Of a stretch of 64,000 bases of DNA, positions 1-7,882 are shown piece after piece (positions within the stretch are counted from its first letter, which is position 1; the number at the start of each line of letters is the position of its first letter). The DNA is taken from positions 62,001-126,000 of the forward strand of contig NZ_VJNB01000003.1 in the NCBI RefSeq assembly GCF_007556595.1, read 5' to 3'. The notes beneath the pieces are model-generated. The model was not told where the DNA came from and did no database searches. It saw nothing but the letters and a program-made list of their open reading frames with translations. The stretch is from Tepidimonas alkaliphilus (GTDB lineage: Bacteria > Pseudomonadota > Gammaproteobacteria > Burkholderiales > Burkholderiaceae_C). Position numbers and translations under genes: made by a program.

Positions 1-2
1 CG

Positions 3-65
3 ACGCGCGCGGCCAGCGCCCCAGCGGTGGTGGCGCGCCGCGACGGCGACCCGACACCCTCATGA
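3..65 (+). CDS. 3' end of an unrecognised upstream gene (partial)
   Basis: A reading frame open from the window edge ends with a TGA that overlaps the rnhA start by four bases (ATGA), the usual arrangement of translationally coupled genes. Only about 20 C-terminal residues are visible (ending GDPTPS), too few to identify a family. In related bacteria a SAM-dependent methyltransferase often precedes rnhA, but nothing here proves that. Confidence 0.35.
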   Translation, partial: TRAASAPAVVARRDGDPTPS

Positions 66-499
66 ATGACGTCATCATCTACACCGACGGCGCCTGCAAA
101 GGCAATCCGGGGCCCGGCGGCTGGGGCGCGCTGCTGCGCGCCGGCCAGGCCGAAAAGGAACTCTGGGGCGGCGAGCCGCACACCACCAACAACCGCATGG
201 AGCTGACCGCGGTGATCGAGGCGCTGGCGGCGCTGAAGCGCCCGTGCCGCGTGCACCTGCATCTGGACAGCGAGTATGTGCGCAAAGGCATCACCGAGTG
301 GCTGCCGGCCTGGAAGGCGCGCGGCTGGAAAACGGCCGATCGCAAGCCGGTGAAAAACGAAGATCTTTGGCGCCGCCTGGATGAGCTGGTGCATGGGCGC
401 GGCCATGAGATCCACTGGCATTGGGTGCGCGGCCACAGCGGCGACCCTGGCAACGAGCGCGCCGACGCGCTGGCCAACCGCGGCGTGCCCGGTCGCTGA
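62..499 (+). CDS. rnhA: Ribonuclease HI
   Basis: Ribonuclease H type 1 degrades the RNA strand of RNA-DNA hybrids in the cytoplasm, removing primers and R-loops. The 145-residue protein has the usual bacterial length. It shows the N-terminal [16 protein letters not shown] strand with catalytic Asp9, Glu47 in NNRMELTA, Asp69 in LDSEYV, His125 in RGHSG and Asp135 in ERADALA, so the full active-site set is present. The basic 'handle' region (about 80-98, rich in Lys/Arg/Trp) is retained. The ATG overlaps the stop of the preceding frame by four bases, suggesting a two-gene unit. The downstream efflux operon begins after about 80 bp and is probably separate. Confidence 0.97.
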   Translation: MNDVIIYTDGACKGNPGPGGWGALLRAGQAEKELWGGEPHTTNNRMELTAVIEALAALKRPCRVHLHLDSEYVRKGITEWLPAWKARGWKTADRKPVKNEDLWRRLDELVHGRGHEIHWHWVRGHSGDPGNERADALANRGVPGR

Positions 500-580
500 G
501 CTGGGGGTGACGCCGCGTTTACATACGGGCAAAAGGGTTGCGCTACAGTGAGCGGCGGCTGACAACCAACGAGGTTTCGC

Positions 581-1918
581 ATGGGCAAGGCCCGACGACC
601 GGTCGCTTGGCTAGCGGGGGTGGCGCTGTTGGCGCTGACCTTGGGTGCGTGGTGGTGGCAACGTTCGGCGCCAGCCGGCGCGGCAGCCGCAGGCGTGGTG
701 GCCGCCGCAGGTGCCTCTTCCGCCGGCGCCAGCGCCGGTGCAACGCCCGCACGCGCGGGCGGCTCCGGCGGTTCCGCCGGTCCCGGCCGCGGCGGCCCGC
801 CGGCGGTGGAGGTGGCGCCGGTGCAGACCGCCCCGATCGCAGAGGAGGCGCAGGCCGTCGGCACGCTGGCTGCGCGCCAGCGCGTGGTCATCAGGCCGGA
901 GGTGGCCGGGCGCATCGTCGCCTTTGGCTTTGCCGACGGCGCGCCGGTGCGCAAGGGGCAGCTGCTGGTGCAGCTGGACGACGCGCTGCAACGCGCGGAG
1001 CTGGCCCAGGCGCAGGCGCAACTCGCGGTGCAGCAGGCCAACCTGCGCCGCAACGAGGAGCTGGTGGCGCAGGGCTTCGTCGCGCAGCGCGTGCTGGACG
1101 AGAGCCGCGCCGCCGTGCAGGTGGCGCAGGCGCAGGTCGATCTGGCGCAGGCGCGGCTGGCGCGCATGCGCATCGTGGCGCCGTTCGACGGCGTGGCCGG
1201 CATCCGCGCCGTGCACGTGGGCGAATACGTCAAGGACGGCGCCGAGCTCGTGCACCTGGAGGATCTGTCGCAGCTGGTGGTGGACTTTCGCCTGCCGGAG
1301 CGGCTGCAGCCGCGCGTGCGCGTCGGCCAGCCGCTGCGGCTGCAGGTGGACGCGCGCCCGGGGCAGACGGTGCTGGCGCGCATCGTGGCCATCGACCCGG
1401 CGCTGGACGCCGACGGGCGGGCGCTGGTGGTGCGCGCGGCGCTGGACGGCGGCCGCCACGGCCTTCAGCCCGGCATGTTCGTGCGCGTGGCGCTGGAGCT
1501 GGGCCGTGACGAGGCCGCGCTGCTGGTGCCGGAGGAGGCCATCGTGCCGCAGGGGCAGCAGTTCTTCGTCTGGCGGCTGCGCCCGGCCGCGGGCGACGCC
1601 TTGCCGGAGGTCGAGCGCGTGGCGGTGCGACTGGGGCTGCGCCGCGACGGCCAGGTGCAGGTCACCCAGGGCCTGCAGGCCGGCGACACCATCGTCATCG
1701 CCGGCCAGCAGCGCCTGCAGCGCGACGGCACGCCGGTGCGCGTCATCGACCCGAACCGCCCCGGACCGGGCGGGCCGGCGGGGGCGGGCGGCGGCAATGG
1801 CCAGCCGCACGTTGGCCCGTCGGGGGCTTCCAGTGCGGCCCAGCCCGGCGGCGCCCCGGGCGCGGGCGGATCCGCTGGTGGTCAACCCGGCGGCGCCCCG
1901 GCGCGGGTAGGCTCCTGA
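581..1918 (+). CDS. RND efflux periplasmic adaptor (membrane fusion protein)
   Basis: Adaptor subunit of a tripartite RND (HlyD/AcrA/MexA) efflux system, linking the inner-membrane pump to an outer-membrane channel. The 445-residue protein starts with a single membrane anchor (about 8-26, ending WWW). A Gly/Ala-rich linker follows, then the barrel-sandwich and lipoyl half (VIRPEVAGRI, APFDGVAGI) flanking a Gln/Ala/Arg-rich coiled-coil hairpin (about 140-195), then beta-barrel and membrane-proximal domains. The last 50 or so residues are Gly/Pro/Ala low complexity containing a repeated GGAP unit; the DNA there has a repeated cccggcggcgcccc block. CGAGG lies just upstream of the ATG. It is followed 24 bp later by the pump gene, so the two form an operon. 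Substrates cannot be inferred. Confidence 0.93.
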   Translation: MGKARRPVAWLAGVALLALTLGAWWWQRSAPAGAAAAGVVAAAGASSAGASAGATPARAGGSGGSAGPGRGGPPAVEVAPVQTAPIAEEAQAVGTLAARQRVVIRPEVAGRIVAFGFADGAPVRKGQLLVQLDDALQRAELAQAQAQLAVQQANLRRNEELVAQGFVAQRVLDESRAAVQVAQAQVDLAQARLARMRIVAPFDGVAGIRAVHVGEYVKDGAELVHLEDLSQLVVDFRLPERLQPRVRVGQPLRLQVDARPGQTVLARIVAIDPALDADGRALVVRAALDGGRHGLQPGMFVRVALELGRDEAALLVPEEAIVPQGQQFFVWRLRPAAGDALPEVERVAVRLGLRRDGQVQVTQGLQAGDTIVIAGQQRLQRDGTPVRVIDPNRPGPGGPAGAGGGNGQPHVGPSGASSAAQPGGAPGAGGSAGGQPGGAPARVGS

Positions 1919-1942
1919 CGACGCAGCGCAAGGAGCGGCCCC

Positions 1943-4900
1943 ATGCAGTTGCCCGAAATCGCCATTCGCCGCCCGGTGTTTGCCACCGTGCTGTCGCTGC
2001 TGATCGTGCTGGTCGGCTGGGTCTCGTTCCAGCAGCTGTCGGTGCGCGAGTACCCCAAGATCGACGAGCCGGTCGTCACCGTCACCACGCGGCTGGGTGG
2101 CGCCTCCAGCGAGGTGGTCGAATCCACCGTCACCAAGCCGCTGGAGGATTCGCTGGCCGGCATCGAGGGGGTGGATGTCATCACCTCGATCAGCCGGCCG
2201 GAGCAGAGCCAGATCACCGTGCGCTTCCGGCTGGAGCGCGACCCCGACGCCGCCGCCGCCGAGGTGCGCGACAAGGTCGCGCGCGTGCGCGGACGGCTGC
2301 CGCAGACGGTCGATGAGCCGGTGGTGGCCAAGGTGGAGGCCGACGCCTTTCCGGTCATCTGGATCGCGCTGTCGTCCGATCGCTACGGCCCGCTGGAGCT
2401 GACCGATCTGGCCAACCGCATCGCCAAGCCGGTGCTGCAGACCGCCACCGGCGTGGCCGAGGTGCGCATCTTCGGCGAGCGGCGCTTCTCGATGCGGCTG
2501 TGGCCGGACCCGGATCGGCTGGCGGCCTACGGCCTGACGGTGCAGGATCTGGAGGACGCGCTGCGCCGCGCCAACCTGGAAGTGCCGGCGGGCCGCGTGG
2601 AAAGCCGCCTGCGCGAGTTTAACGTCACCGCCGCCACCGACCTGCAGACGCCGGAGCAGTTCCGTGCGGTGGTGATCCGCGAAGTGGGAGGGCTGCCGAT
2701 TCGCGTCGGCGATGTGGCCCGCGTGGAGCAAGGCGCAGCGGATGAGCGCTCCTCCGTGCGCCTGAACGGCCGCGACACGGTGTCGCTCGGGGTCATCCGC
2801 CAGGCCACGGCCAACCCGCTGGAGATGTCGGCGGCGGTGCGCGCCCTGCTGGACAAGGTGCGCGCCGACTTGCCGCCGGGCATTGACGTCGAGGTGGCCA
2901 ACGACAATTCGGTGTTCATCGACCGCTCGATCAAGGCGGTCTATGCCACCCTCATCGAGGCGGTGGTGCTGGTGACGCTGGTCATCGTGGTCTTCCTGCG
3001 CAGCGCGCGCGCCTCCATCATCCCGCTGGTGACGATTCCGGTGAGCCTGATTGGCGCCTTCGCGCTGATGGCGCTGTTTGGCTTCACCATCAACACGCTG
3101 ACGCTGCTGGCGCTGGTGCTGGCCATTGGGCTGGTGGTGGACGACGCCATCGTCGTGCTGGAAAACATCCACCGCCACATCGAGGAGGGCATGACGCCGC
3201 TGGCCGCGGCGATCAAGGGCTCGCGCGAGATCGCGTTCGCGGTGGTGGCGATGACGCTGACGCTGGCGGCGGTGTACGCGCCGCTGGCCTTCACGCCGGG
3301 GCGCACCGGGCGGCTGTTCGCGGAGTTCGCGCTGGCGCTCGCGGGGGCGGTACTGGTGTCGGGGTTCGTCGCGCTGACGCTCTCCCCGATGATGTGCGCC
3401 AGGTTGCTGCGTCACCAGCCGCAGCCGGGCTGGTTCGACCGCGCGATGGAGCGCGCGCTGCAGGCGCTGACGCGCGGCTACGGTGCGGCCCTGGCGGTGG
3501 CGCTGCGCTGGCGCTGGGCTGTGGTGGGGGTGATGCTGGCCAGCGCGGCGGCGAGCTGGTGGCTGCTGCGCACCACCAAGCAGGAGCTCGCCCCGCTGGA
3601 GGACCGCGGCGTCATCCTCAACATCGTCAACGCGCCGGATGGCGCCACCGCCGCCTACACCTCGCGCTACGCCGCCGCCATCGAGCGCATCGGCGCGCAG
3701 TACGAGGAGTTCGACCGCATCTTCGCGCTGGTCGGCAACCCCACCGTGTCGCAGGCCACGGTCTTCTTCCGCGCCAAGCCGTGGGAGGAGCGCCAGCGCT
3801 CGACGCTGGAGCTGGCGCGCGAGATCGCGCCGAAGGTCGCCGGCCTGCCGGGCGTGACGGCGTTTCCGATCACGCCGCCGTCGCTGGGGCAGGGCTTTCG
3901 CGAGCGGCCGCTCAACTACGTCATCACCACCAACGACAGCTACGCCAACCTGGCGCGCGTGGTCGGCGAGTTCCAGCGCCGCATGGCGCAATATCCGGGC
4001 TTCCTGCAGGTGGACACCGACCTGCGCATGAACAAGCCCGAGCTGCGGCTGGAGGTGGACCGCGAGCGCGCCGCGGCGCTGGGCGTCAGCGTCGAGGCGG
4101 TGGCGCGCACGGTGGAGACGATGCTGGGCGGCCGCGTGGTCGGCCGCTACAAGCGCGAGGGCGAGCAGTATGACGTCATCGTGCAGACCGCGGCCAGCGA
4201 CCGCAGCGTGCCGCAGGATATCGAGCGGCTCTACGTGCGCGGGCGCAACAATGCGATGGTGCCGCTGTCGGCGCTGGTCCAGGTGCAGGAGGTGGTGGCC
4301 CCGCGCGAGCTGAACCACTTCGCACAGCGGCGCAGCGCCTCGATCACCGCCAACCTGGCGCCGGACTTCGCGCTCGGCGAGGCGCTGGCGACGATGGACC
4401 AGATCGCGCGCGAGGTGCTGCCGGAGGGCTACACCACCGACCTCAACGGCCAGAGCCGTGAATTCCGCGCCGCCTCCGGCGCCTTGGCGCTGGTGTTCGT
4501 GCTGGCGCTGCTGTTCATCTACCTGGTGCTGGCGGCGCAGTTCGAAAGTTTCCTCGACCCGTTCATCATCATGCTGTCGGTGCCGCTGTCGATGCTGGGG
4601 GCGCTGGCGACGCTGAAGTGGACCGGCGGCACGCTCAACGTCTTCAGCCAGATCGGCCTGGTCACGCTGGTGGGGCTGATCACCAAGCACGGCATCCTGA
4701 TCGTGGAATTCGCCAACCAGCTGCGCCAGCAGGGGCTGGAGACGCTGGCCGCCGTGCGCCGCGCCGCCGAGCTGCGCCTGCGCCCGATCCTGATGACCAC
4801 CGGCGCGATGGTGCTGGGGGCGATCCCGCTGGCGCTGGCCACCGGCGCCGGCGCGGAGAGCCGCCAGCAGATCGGCTGGGTCATCGTCGGCGGCATGAGC

Positions 4901-5035
4901 TTGGGCACCTTGCTGACCATCTTCGTCGTGCCGACGATGTACCTGCTGCTGGCGCGCCGCCGCGTGCCGGGGCCGGATCGGACGGTGGTGGAAGACGCCG
5001 CCGAATCAGCCCGCGCAGGCGCCGCCTCGGCCTAA
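1943..5035 (+). CDS. RND efflux pump, inner-membrane permease (HAE1 type)
   Basis: Proton-driven hydrophobe/amphiphile exporter of the AcrB/MexB/MuxB superfamily, 1030 residues, typical length. The N-terminal ARRPVFA-like start (IAIRRPVFATVLS) leads into TM1. A large periplasmic loop and a TM2-TM6 block follow. In TM4 the proton-relay aspartates are Asp400-Asp401 in VVDDAIVVLEN. The second periplasmic loop and TM8-TM12 come next, with the relay lysine Lys915 in LITKHGILIVEFAN. GAIPLALATGAG and the TM12 TIFVVPTMYLLLA end are also conserved. The RBS aaggagc lies just before the ATG. No TolC-like channel gene follows, so the pump must borrow one encoded elsewhere. The stop codon overlaps the 3' end of the convergent LysR gene by four bases. 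Confidence 0.96.
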   Translation: MQLPEIAIRRPVFATVLSLLIVLVGWVSFQQLSVREYPKIDEPVVTVTTRLGGASSEVVESTVTKPLEDSLAGIEGVDVITSISRPEQSQITVRFRLERDPDAAAAEVRDKVARVRGRLPQTVDEPVVAKVEADAFPVIWIALSSDRYGPLELTDLANRIAKPVLQTATGVAEVRIFGERRFSMRLWPDPDRLAAYGLTVQDLEDALRRANLEVPAGRVESRLREFNVTAATDLQTPEQFRAVVIREVGGLPIRVGDVARVEQGAADERSSVRLNGRDTVSLGVIRQATANPLEMSAAVRALLDKVRADLPPGIDVEVANDNSVFIDRSIKAVYATLIEAVVLVTLVIVVFLRSARASIIPLVTIPVSLIGAFALMALFGFTINTLTLLALVLAIGLVVDDAIVVLENIHRHIEEGMTPLAAAIKGSREIAFAVVAMTLTLAAVYAPLAFTPGRTGRLFAEFALALAGAVLVSGFVALTLSPMMCARLLRHQPQPGWFDRAMERALQALTRGYGAALAVALRWRWAVVGVMLASAAASWWLLRTTKQELAPLEDRGVILNIVNAPDGATAAYTSRYAAAIERIGAQYEEFDRIFALVGNPTVSQATVFFRAKPWEERQRSTLELAREIAPKVAGLPGVTAFPITPPSLGQGFRERPLNYVITTNDSYANLARVVGEFQRRMAQYPGFLQVDTDLRMNKPELRLEVDRERAAALGVSVEAVARTVETMLGGRVVGRYKREGEQYDVIVQTAASDRSVPQDIERLYVRGRNNAMVPLSALVQVQEVVAPRELNHFAQRRSASITANLAPDFALGEALATMDQIAREVLPEGYTTDLNGQSREFRAASGALALVFVLALLFIYLVLAAQFESFLDPFIIMLSVPLSMLGALATLKWTGGTLNVFSQIGLVTLVGLITKHGILIVEFANQLRQQGLETLAAVRRAAELRLRPILMTTGAMVLGAIPLALATGAGAESRQQIGWVIVGGMSLGTLLTIFVVPTMYLLLARRRVPGPDRTVVEDAAESARAGAASA

Positions 5036-6000
5036 GCAGAGGGGGCGGGGGACGCCGAATCGGCGGGGGAGCTGCAGCGCTCGTCCGGCCCGACCGTGCA
5101 GCGCTGCAACCACGCGATGTGGCTGCGCAAAAACGCCAAAAAAGTCTGCGCCACCACCGACAGCGGCTTGTCCTTGAGCCGCACCACATACCAATGCCGT
5201 CGGATCGGAAAGCCCTCCACATCCAACAGCGCCAGCCCTTGGGCGCGCAGATCCGGCCCCAGCGTGGAGCGCGACAGCACCGCTACCCCTAGACCCCCGG
5301 CCACGGCCTGCTTGATGGCCTCGTTGCTGCCCAGTTCCATGCGCACCCGCATCGCGAGGCCCTGTGCGGCCAGCGCTTGCTCGGTCGTCAGGCGGGTGCC
5401 GGAGCCGCGCTCGCGGGCGATGAAGGGCTCGTTGGCCAGCGCCTGCAACGGTATCGGCCTGGCTGCAACCAGCGGATGGTCGATGGCGGCCAGCACCACC
5501 AGCTCATTGGGCAGGAAGGGTTCGTATTCGATCTCCCAATCCTGGGGCGGCACGCCCATGATGTAGAGGTCGTCCTGGTTGCGTGCCAGCCGCTCCAGCA
5601 CCCGGTCACGGTTGAGGACTTCCAGCGCTACGTCCACGCCCGGGTATTCGGCGCAAAAGGGGCCCAGCAGACGCGGCATAAAAAACTGGGTGGTGGTGAC
5701 CGCCGCGATGCGCAAACGTCCTTGCTTGACCCCTTTGTGGTCGGCCACCGTTTGCTCAAAGCGGCTCCAGCTGTCAAGCCATTGGCTGCACGTGGCGTAG
5801 AGCGCCTCGCCCAGGTCGGTCAGGTAGATCTTTTTGCCGACCTGCTCCAGCAGCGGCAGACCCACCTCTTCGTGCAGCAGCCGAATCTGCTTGGATACCG
5901 TCGGCTGGGTGACGCAAAGCTCCTCAGCGGCGCGCGAAAAACTGCGCAACCGCGCCACCGCCTCAAACGCGCGCAATTGGCGCAGGCTGATGTGCATCAT
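5032..6000 (-). CDS. LysR-family regulator divergent from dabBA (CbbR-like)
   Basis: LysR-type transcriptional regulator with the N-terminal winged helix-turn-helix (LRQLRAFEAVARLRSFSRAA, then VTQPTVSKQIRLLHEEVG) and a C-terminal periplasmic-binding-like effector domain (about 95-300). The overall pattern (HISLRQLRAFEAVA, LEVLNRDRVLERLA) resembles CbbR-type regulators of CO2-fixation genes, but the assignment within LysR is by likeness only. The frame extends to a TTG at 6009; the ATG pair at 6000/5997 is preferred because CbbR-like proteins begin at MHIS. It is transcribed divergently from dabB with a palindromic site between, the standard layout of a LysR activator and its target. The C-terminal 20 residues are Ser/Pro/Ala-rich and unconserved. 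Its 3' end overlaps the RND pump gene by four bases. Confidence 0.92.
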   Translation of the reverse strand: MMHISLRQLRAFEAVARLRSFSRAAEELCVTQPTVSKQIRLLHEEVGLPLLEQVGKKIYLTDLGEALYATCSQWLDSWSRFEQTVADHKGVKQGRLRIAAVTTTQFFMPRLLGPFCAEYPGVDVALEVLNRDRVLERLARNQDDLYIMGVPPQDWEIEYEPFLPNELVVLAAIDHPLVAARPIPLQALANEPFIARERGSGTRLTTEQALAAQGLAMRVRMELGSNEAIKQAVAGGLGVAVLSRSTLGPDLRAQGLALLDVEGFPIRRHWYVVRLKDKPLSVVAQTFLAFLRSHIAWLQRCTVGPDERCSSPADSASPAPSA

Positions 6001-6017
6001 GGCAGGCAACGTTCAAT

Positions 6018-6037
6018 CTATAGCCTTTAGGTTATAG
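6018..6037. promoter_or_regulatory. LysR-type operator (inverted repeat) between lysR and dabB
   Basis: CTATAGCC-TTTA-GGTTATAG is a 20-bp inverted repeat with one mismatch per arm, containing T-N11-A spacings typical of LysR recognition sites. Its centre lies about 65 bp upstream of the predicted dabB transcription start, the usual position of a LysR activator site, and directly in front of the lysR gene, where it could also mediate autoregulation. It is markedly AT-richer than its surroundings. Confidence 0.6.
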
Positions 6038-6057
6038 TGTATGTGAAAACAATTCAT

Positions 6058-6086
6058 TTTTCATTCTTTGGCTGCCTTCCTACACT
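6058..6086 (+). promoter_or_regulatory. Candidate sigma-70 promoter of dabB
   Basis: TTTTCA (6058-6063), a 17-bp spacer and TACACT (6081-6086) give a weak sigma-70 promoter, as expected for an activator-dependent gene. The predicted start near 6093 places the LysR palindrome at about -65. The 5' leader to the dabB ATG would be about 70 nt. Confidence 0.4.
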
Positions 6087-6163
6087 GCCAGGGTCGGAGG
6101 CGGCATCTCGCGCGGTTCAAGCCGTCGGGTTACGCCTTCCCTCGATGTTGGAGGTGATGTTCG

Positions 6164-7774
6164 ATGGCGATGGCCGAACTTTGGAGTCCGGTGTGGGCCT
6201 GGGCAGCGCCCGCAGCATTGGCGTGGGTCGGGGCGGTTCCCGCTGCCGCCGCCAACGCTCGCCCGCAGACCATGGCAAGGGCGAATGTGGCGGCAGCGTG
6301 GCTGGCGTTGCTGGTGGCGATGGGCGTTGCGGCGGCGCATGCAGCGGGGCTGCCAGGGCAGTGGCGCACCAGCGGCGTGGCCTTGCCCTTTAGCATGGGC
6401 GAGGCCAGGCTGTCGGTGGACATCAACAGCCTGACGGTGGTCATGCTGCTGTTGGTGAGCTACGTCGGCGTGATCGTCTCGCGCTTTGCAGCCCGCTACA
6501 TGGAAGGCGATCCCGATCGGGGGCGTTTCCACAAGTGGCTGGCGCTGACGCTGACTTGTATTTTGGTGCTGATCACGGCAGGCAACCTGCTGCTGTTTGC
6601 TGCCGCATGGGTGGCTACGAGCCTGAGCTTGCACCAACTGCTGGTGTTTTACCGGCAGCGCCCCATGGCGGTGCTGGCCGCGCACAAAAAATTTATCGCC
6701 AGCCGTCTGGGCGACGCCAGCTTGCTGGTGGCCGCCGCGCTGATGGGCTCGACGTTGCAGACGTTGGAGTTTGCCGAGCTGCAGGCCCGCATGGCCGACT
6801 GGAGCGGGCCGCTGCCGTTGAGCTTGGAGGTGGCCTCGGTGCTGATCGTCATCAGTGCAATGTTGAAATCGGCGCAATTCCCGCTGCACGGCTGGCTGAT
6901 CCAGGTGATGGAGGCGCCTACGCCGGTGTCGGCGCTGTTGCACGCGGGCATTGTCAATGCAGGCGCCTTCGTGGTGCTGCGCACCAGCCCCGTGCTGTCG
7001 TATGCCAACGAGGCGTTGATGCTGCTGGGCTTGGTCAGCTTGGTGACGCTGGCGCTGGCCTCGCTGGTGATGCTGACGCAAACCAGTATCAAAGTTTCGC
7101 TGGCGTGGTCCACCACGGCGCAGATGGGCTTCATGTTGCTGGAATGCGCCTTAGGGCTCTACAGCTTGGCCATGCTGCACCTGGTGGCGCACTCGCTCTA
7201 CAAGGCGCATGCTTTCTTGGCTTCCGGCAGTGGCGCCGACGCCTACCGCGCACCGGTGTTGCGCGGCCCGGTGGCTGCGCCATCCCGTCTGGCTGTGGTG
7301 GCGGCGCTGCTGGCGGGCTGGGGGCTCATGGCAGGGCTGGGCGCCTTGGCGGGGTGGGATTGGAAGGGACAGCCGGCCCTTATCGCGGTCACCAGTGTCG
7401 TGGCGACGGCGGCGGCCTTTCTTATGCTGCAAACCGTGGCTTGGCTTGGAGCGGCGGCGTGGGGTCGGGCGCTGGCTCACGCTGCCCTGTTGGTGGTGAC
7501 GTATGGGGTGCTGCACGCCGTCTTTGACGGGTTGATCAACCCGAGCGTGCAGCCGCTGGCCCAGCCTCAGGCCCCGGGGTTGTGGATCTTGGCGGCCTTG
7601 ACCACACTGACTGCGCCCGCGCTGTTGCTGATGCAGCGGCGGCTGCAGCAGCCGCGCGCAGCCTGGCAGCGCCGGTTGGTGATCCATTTGGCCAACGGTC
7701 TTTATGTGGATGTGTGGATCACGCGGCTGCTGGAGCGGCTGTGGCCGCTGCCGCCGCGTGGCGCGGCCACGTGA
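6164..7774 (+). CDS. dabB: DabB: membrane proton-channel subunit of inorganic-carbon uptake complex
   Basis: Membrane protein of the NuoL/MrpA (Proton_antipo_M) family, 536 residues with about 13 hydrophobic segments. It has the family signature around ISAMLKSAQFPLHGWLIQVMEAPTPVSALLHAG, including the essential Lys and the Pro/His of the antiporter channel, and a later conserved HLVAHSLYKAHAF segment. On its own it could be taken for a complex I or Mrp subunit. There is no nuo or mrp cluster here, and the gene directly downstream encodes a DUF2309 protein. This pair is the DabAB energy-coupled CO2/bicarbonate uptake system described in Halothiobacillus and other bacteria, in which DabB admits protons. 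A near-perfect Shine-Dalgarno, ggaggtgatg, lies 6 nt before the ATG, suggesting high translation. Confidence 0.9.
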   Translation: MAMAELWSPVWAWAAPAALAWVGAVPAAAANARPQTMARANVAAAWLALLVAMGVAAAHAAGLPGQWRTSGVALPFSMGEARLSVDINSLTVVMLLLVSYVGVIVSRFAARYMEGDPDRGRFHKWLALTLTCILVLITAGNLLLFAAAWVATSLSLHQLLVFYRQRPMAVLAAHKKFIASRLGDASLLVAAALMGSTLQTLEFAELQARMADWSGPLPLSLEVASVLIVISAMLKSAQFPLHGWLIQVMEAPTPVSALLHAGIVNAGAFVVLRTSPVLSYANEALMLLGLVSLVTLALASLVMLTQTSIKVSLAWSTTAQMGFMLLECALGLYSLAMLHLVAHSLYKAHAFLASGSGADAYRAPVLRGPVAAPSRLAVVAALLAGWGLMAGLGALAGWDWKGQPALIAVTSVVATAAAFLMLQTVAWLGAAAWGRALAHAALLVVTYGVLHAVFDGLINPSVQPLAQPQAPGLWILAALTTLTAPALLLMQRRLQQPRAAWQRRLVIHLANGLYVDVWITRLLERLWPLPPRGAAT

Positions 7775-7882
7775 CGCTGGCACGCAGACGCGCCGTCGGG
7801 CGCTGCGGCCACGACCACCCGCATTGCCGCCTTGTGACCGACGAACGCAGCGCCGTTTACCAACGAAGCCCGAGGAGTTGTC

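Noticed and set aside
518-549. TTTACA and TACAGT before the adaptor gene as a promoter
   Set aside because: The spacing is 20 bp, too long for sigma-70; no better pair is visible, so no promoter is claimed.
611-4690. A 1359-codon open frame on the minus strand opposite the RND operon
   Set aside because: It is antisense to two clear genes, is rich in Arg/His/Gln as expected of a shadow frame in GC-rich DNA, and matches no protein family pattern.
6164-7774. dabB as a complex I (nuoL) or Mrp antiporter gene
   Set aside because: It shares the antiporter fold, but it is a stand-alone gene next to a DUF2309 gene and a LysR regulator, which fits DabB rather than a respiratory or Mrp cluster.
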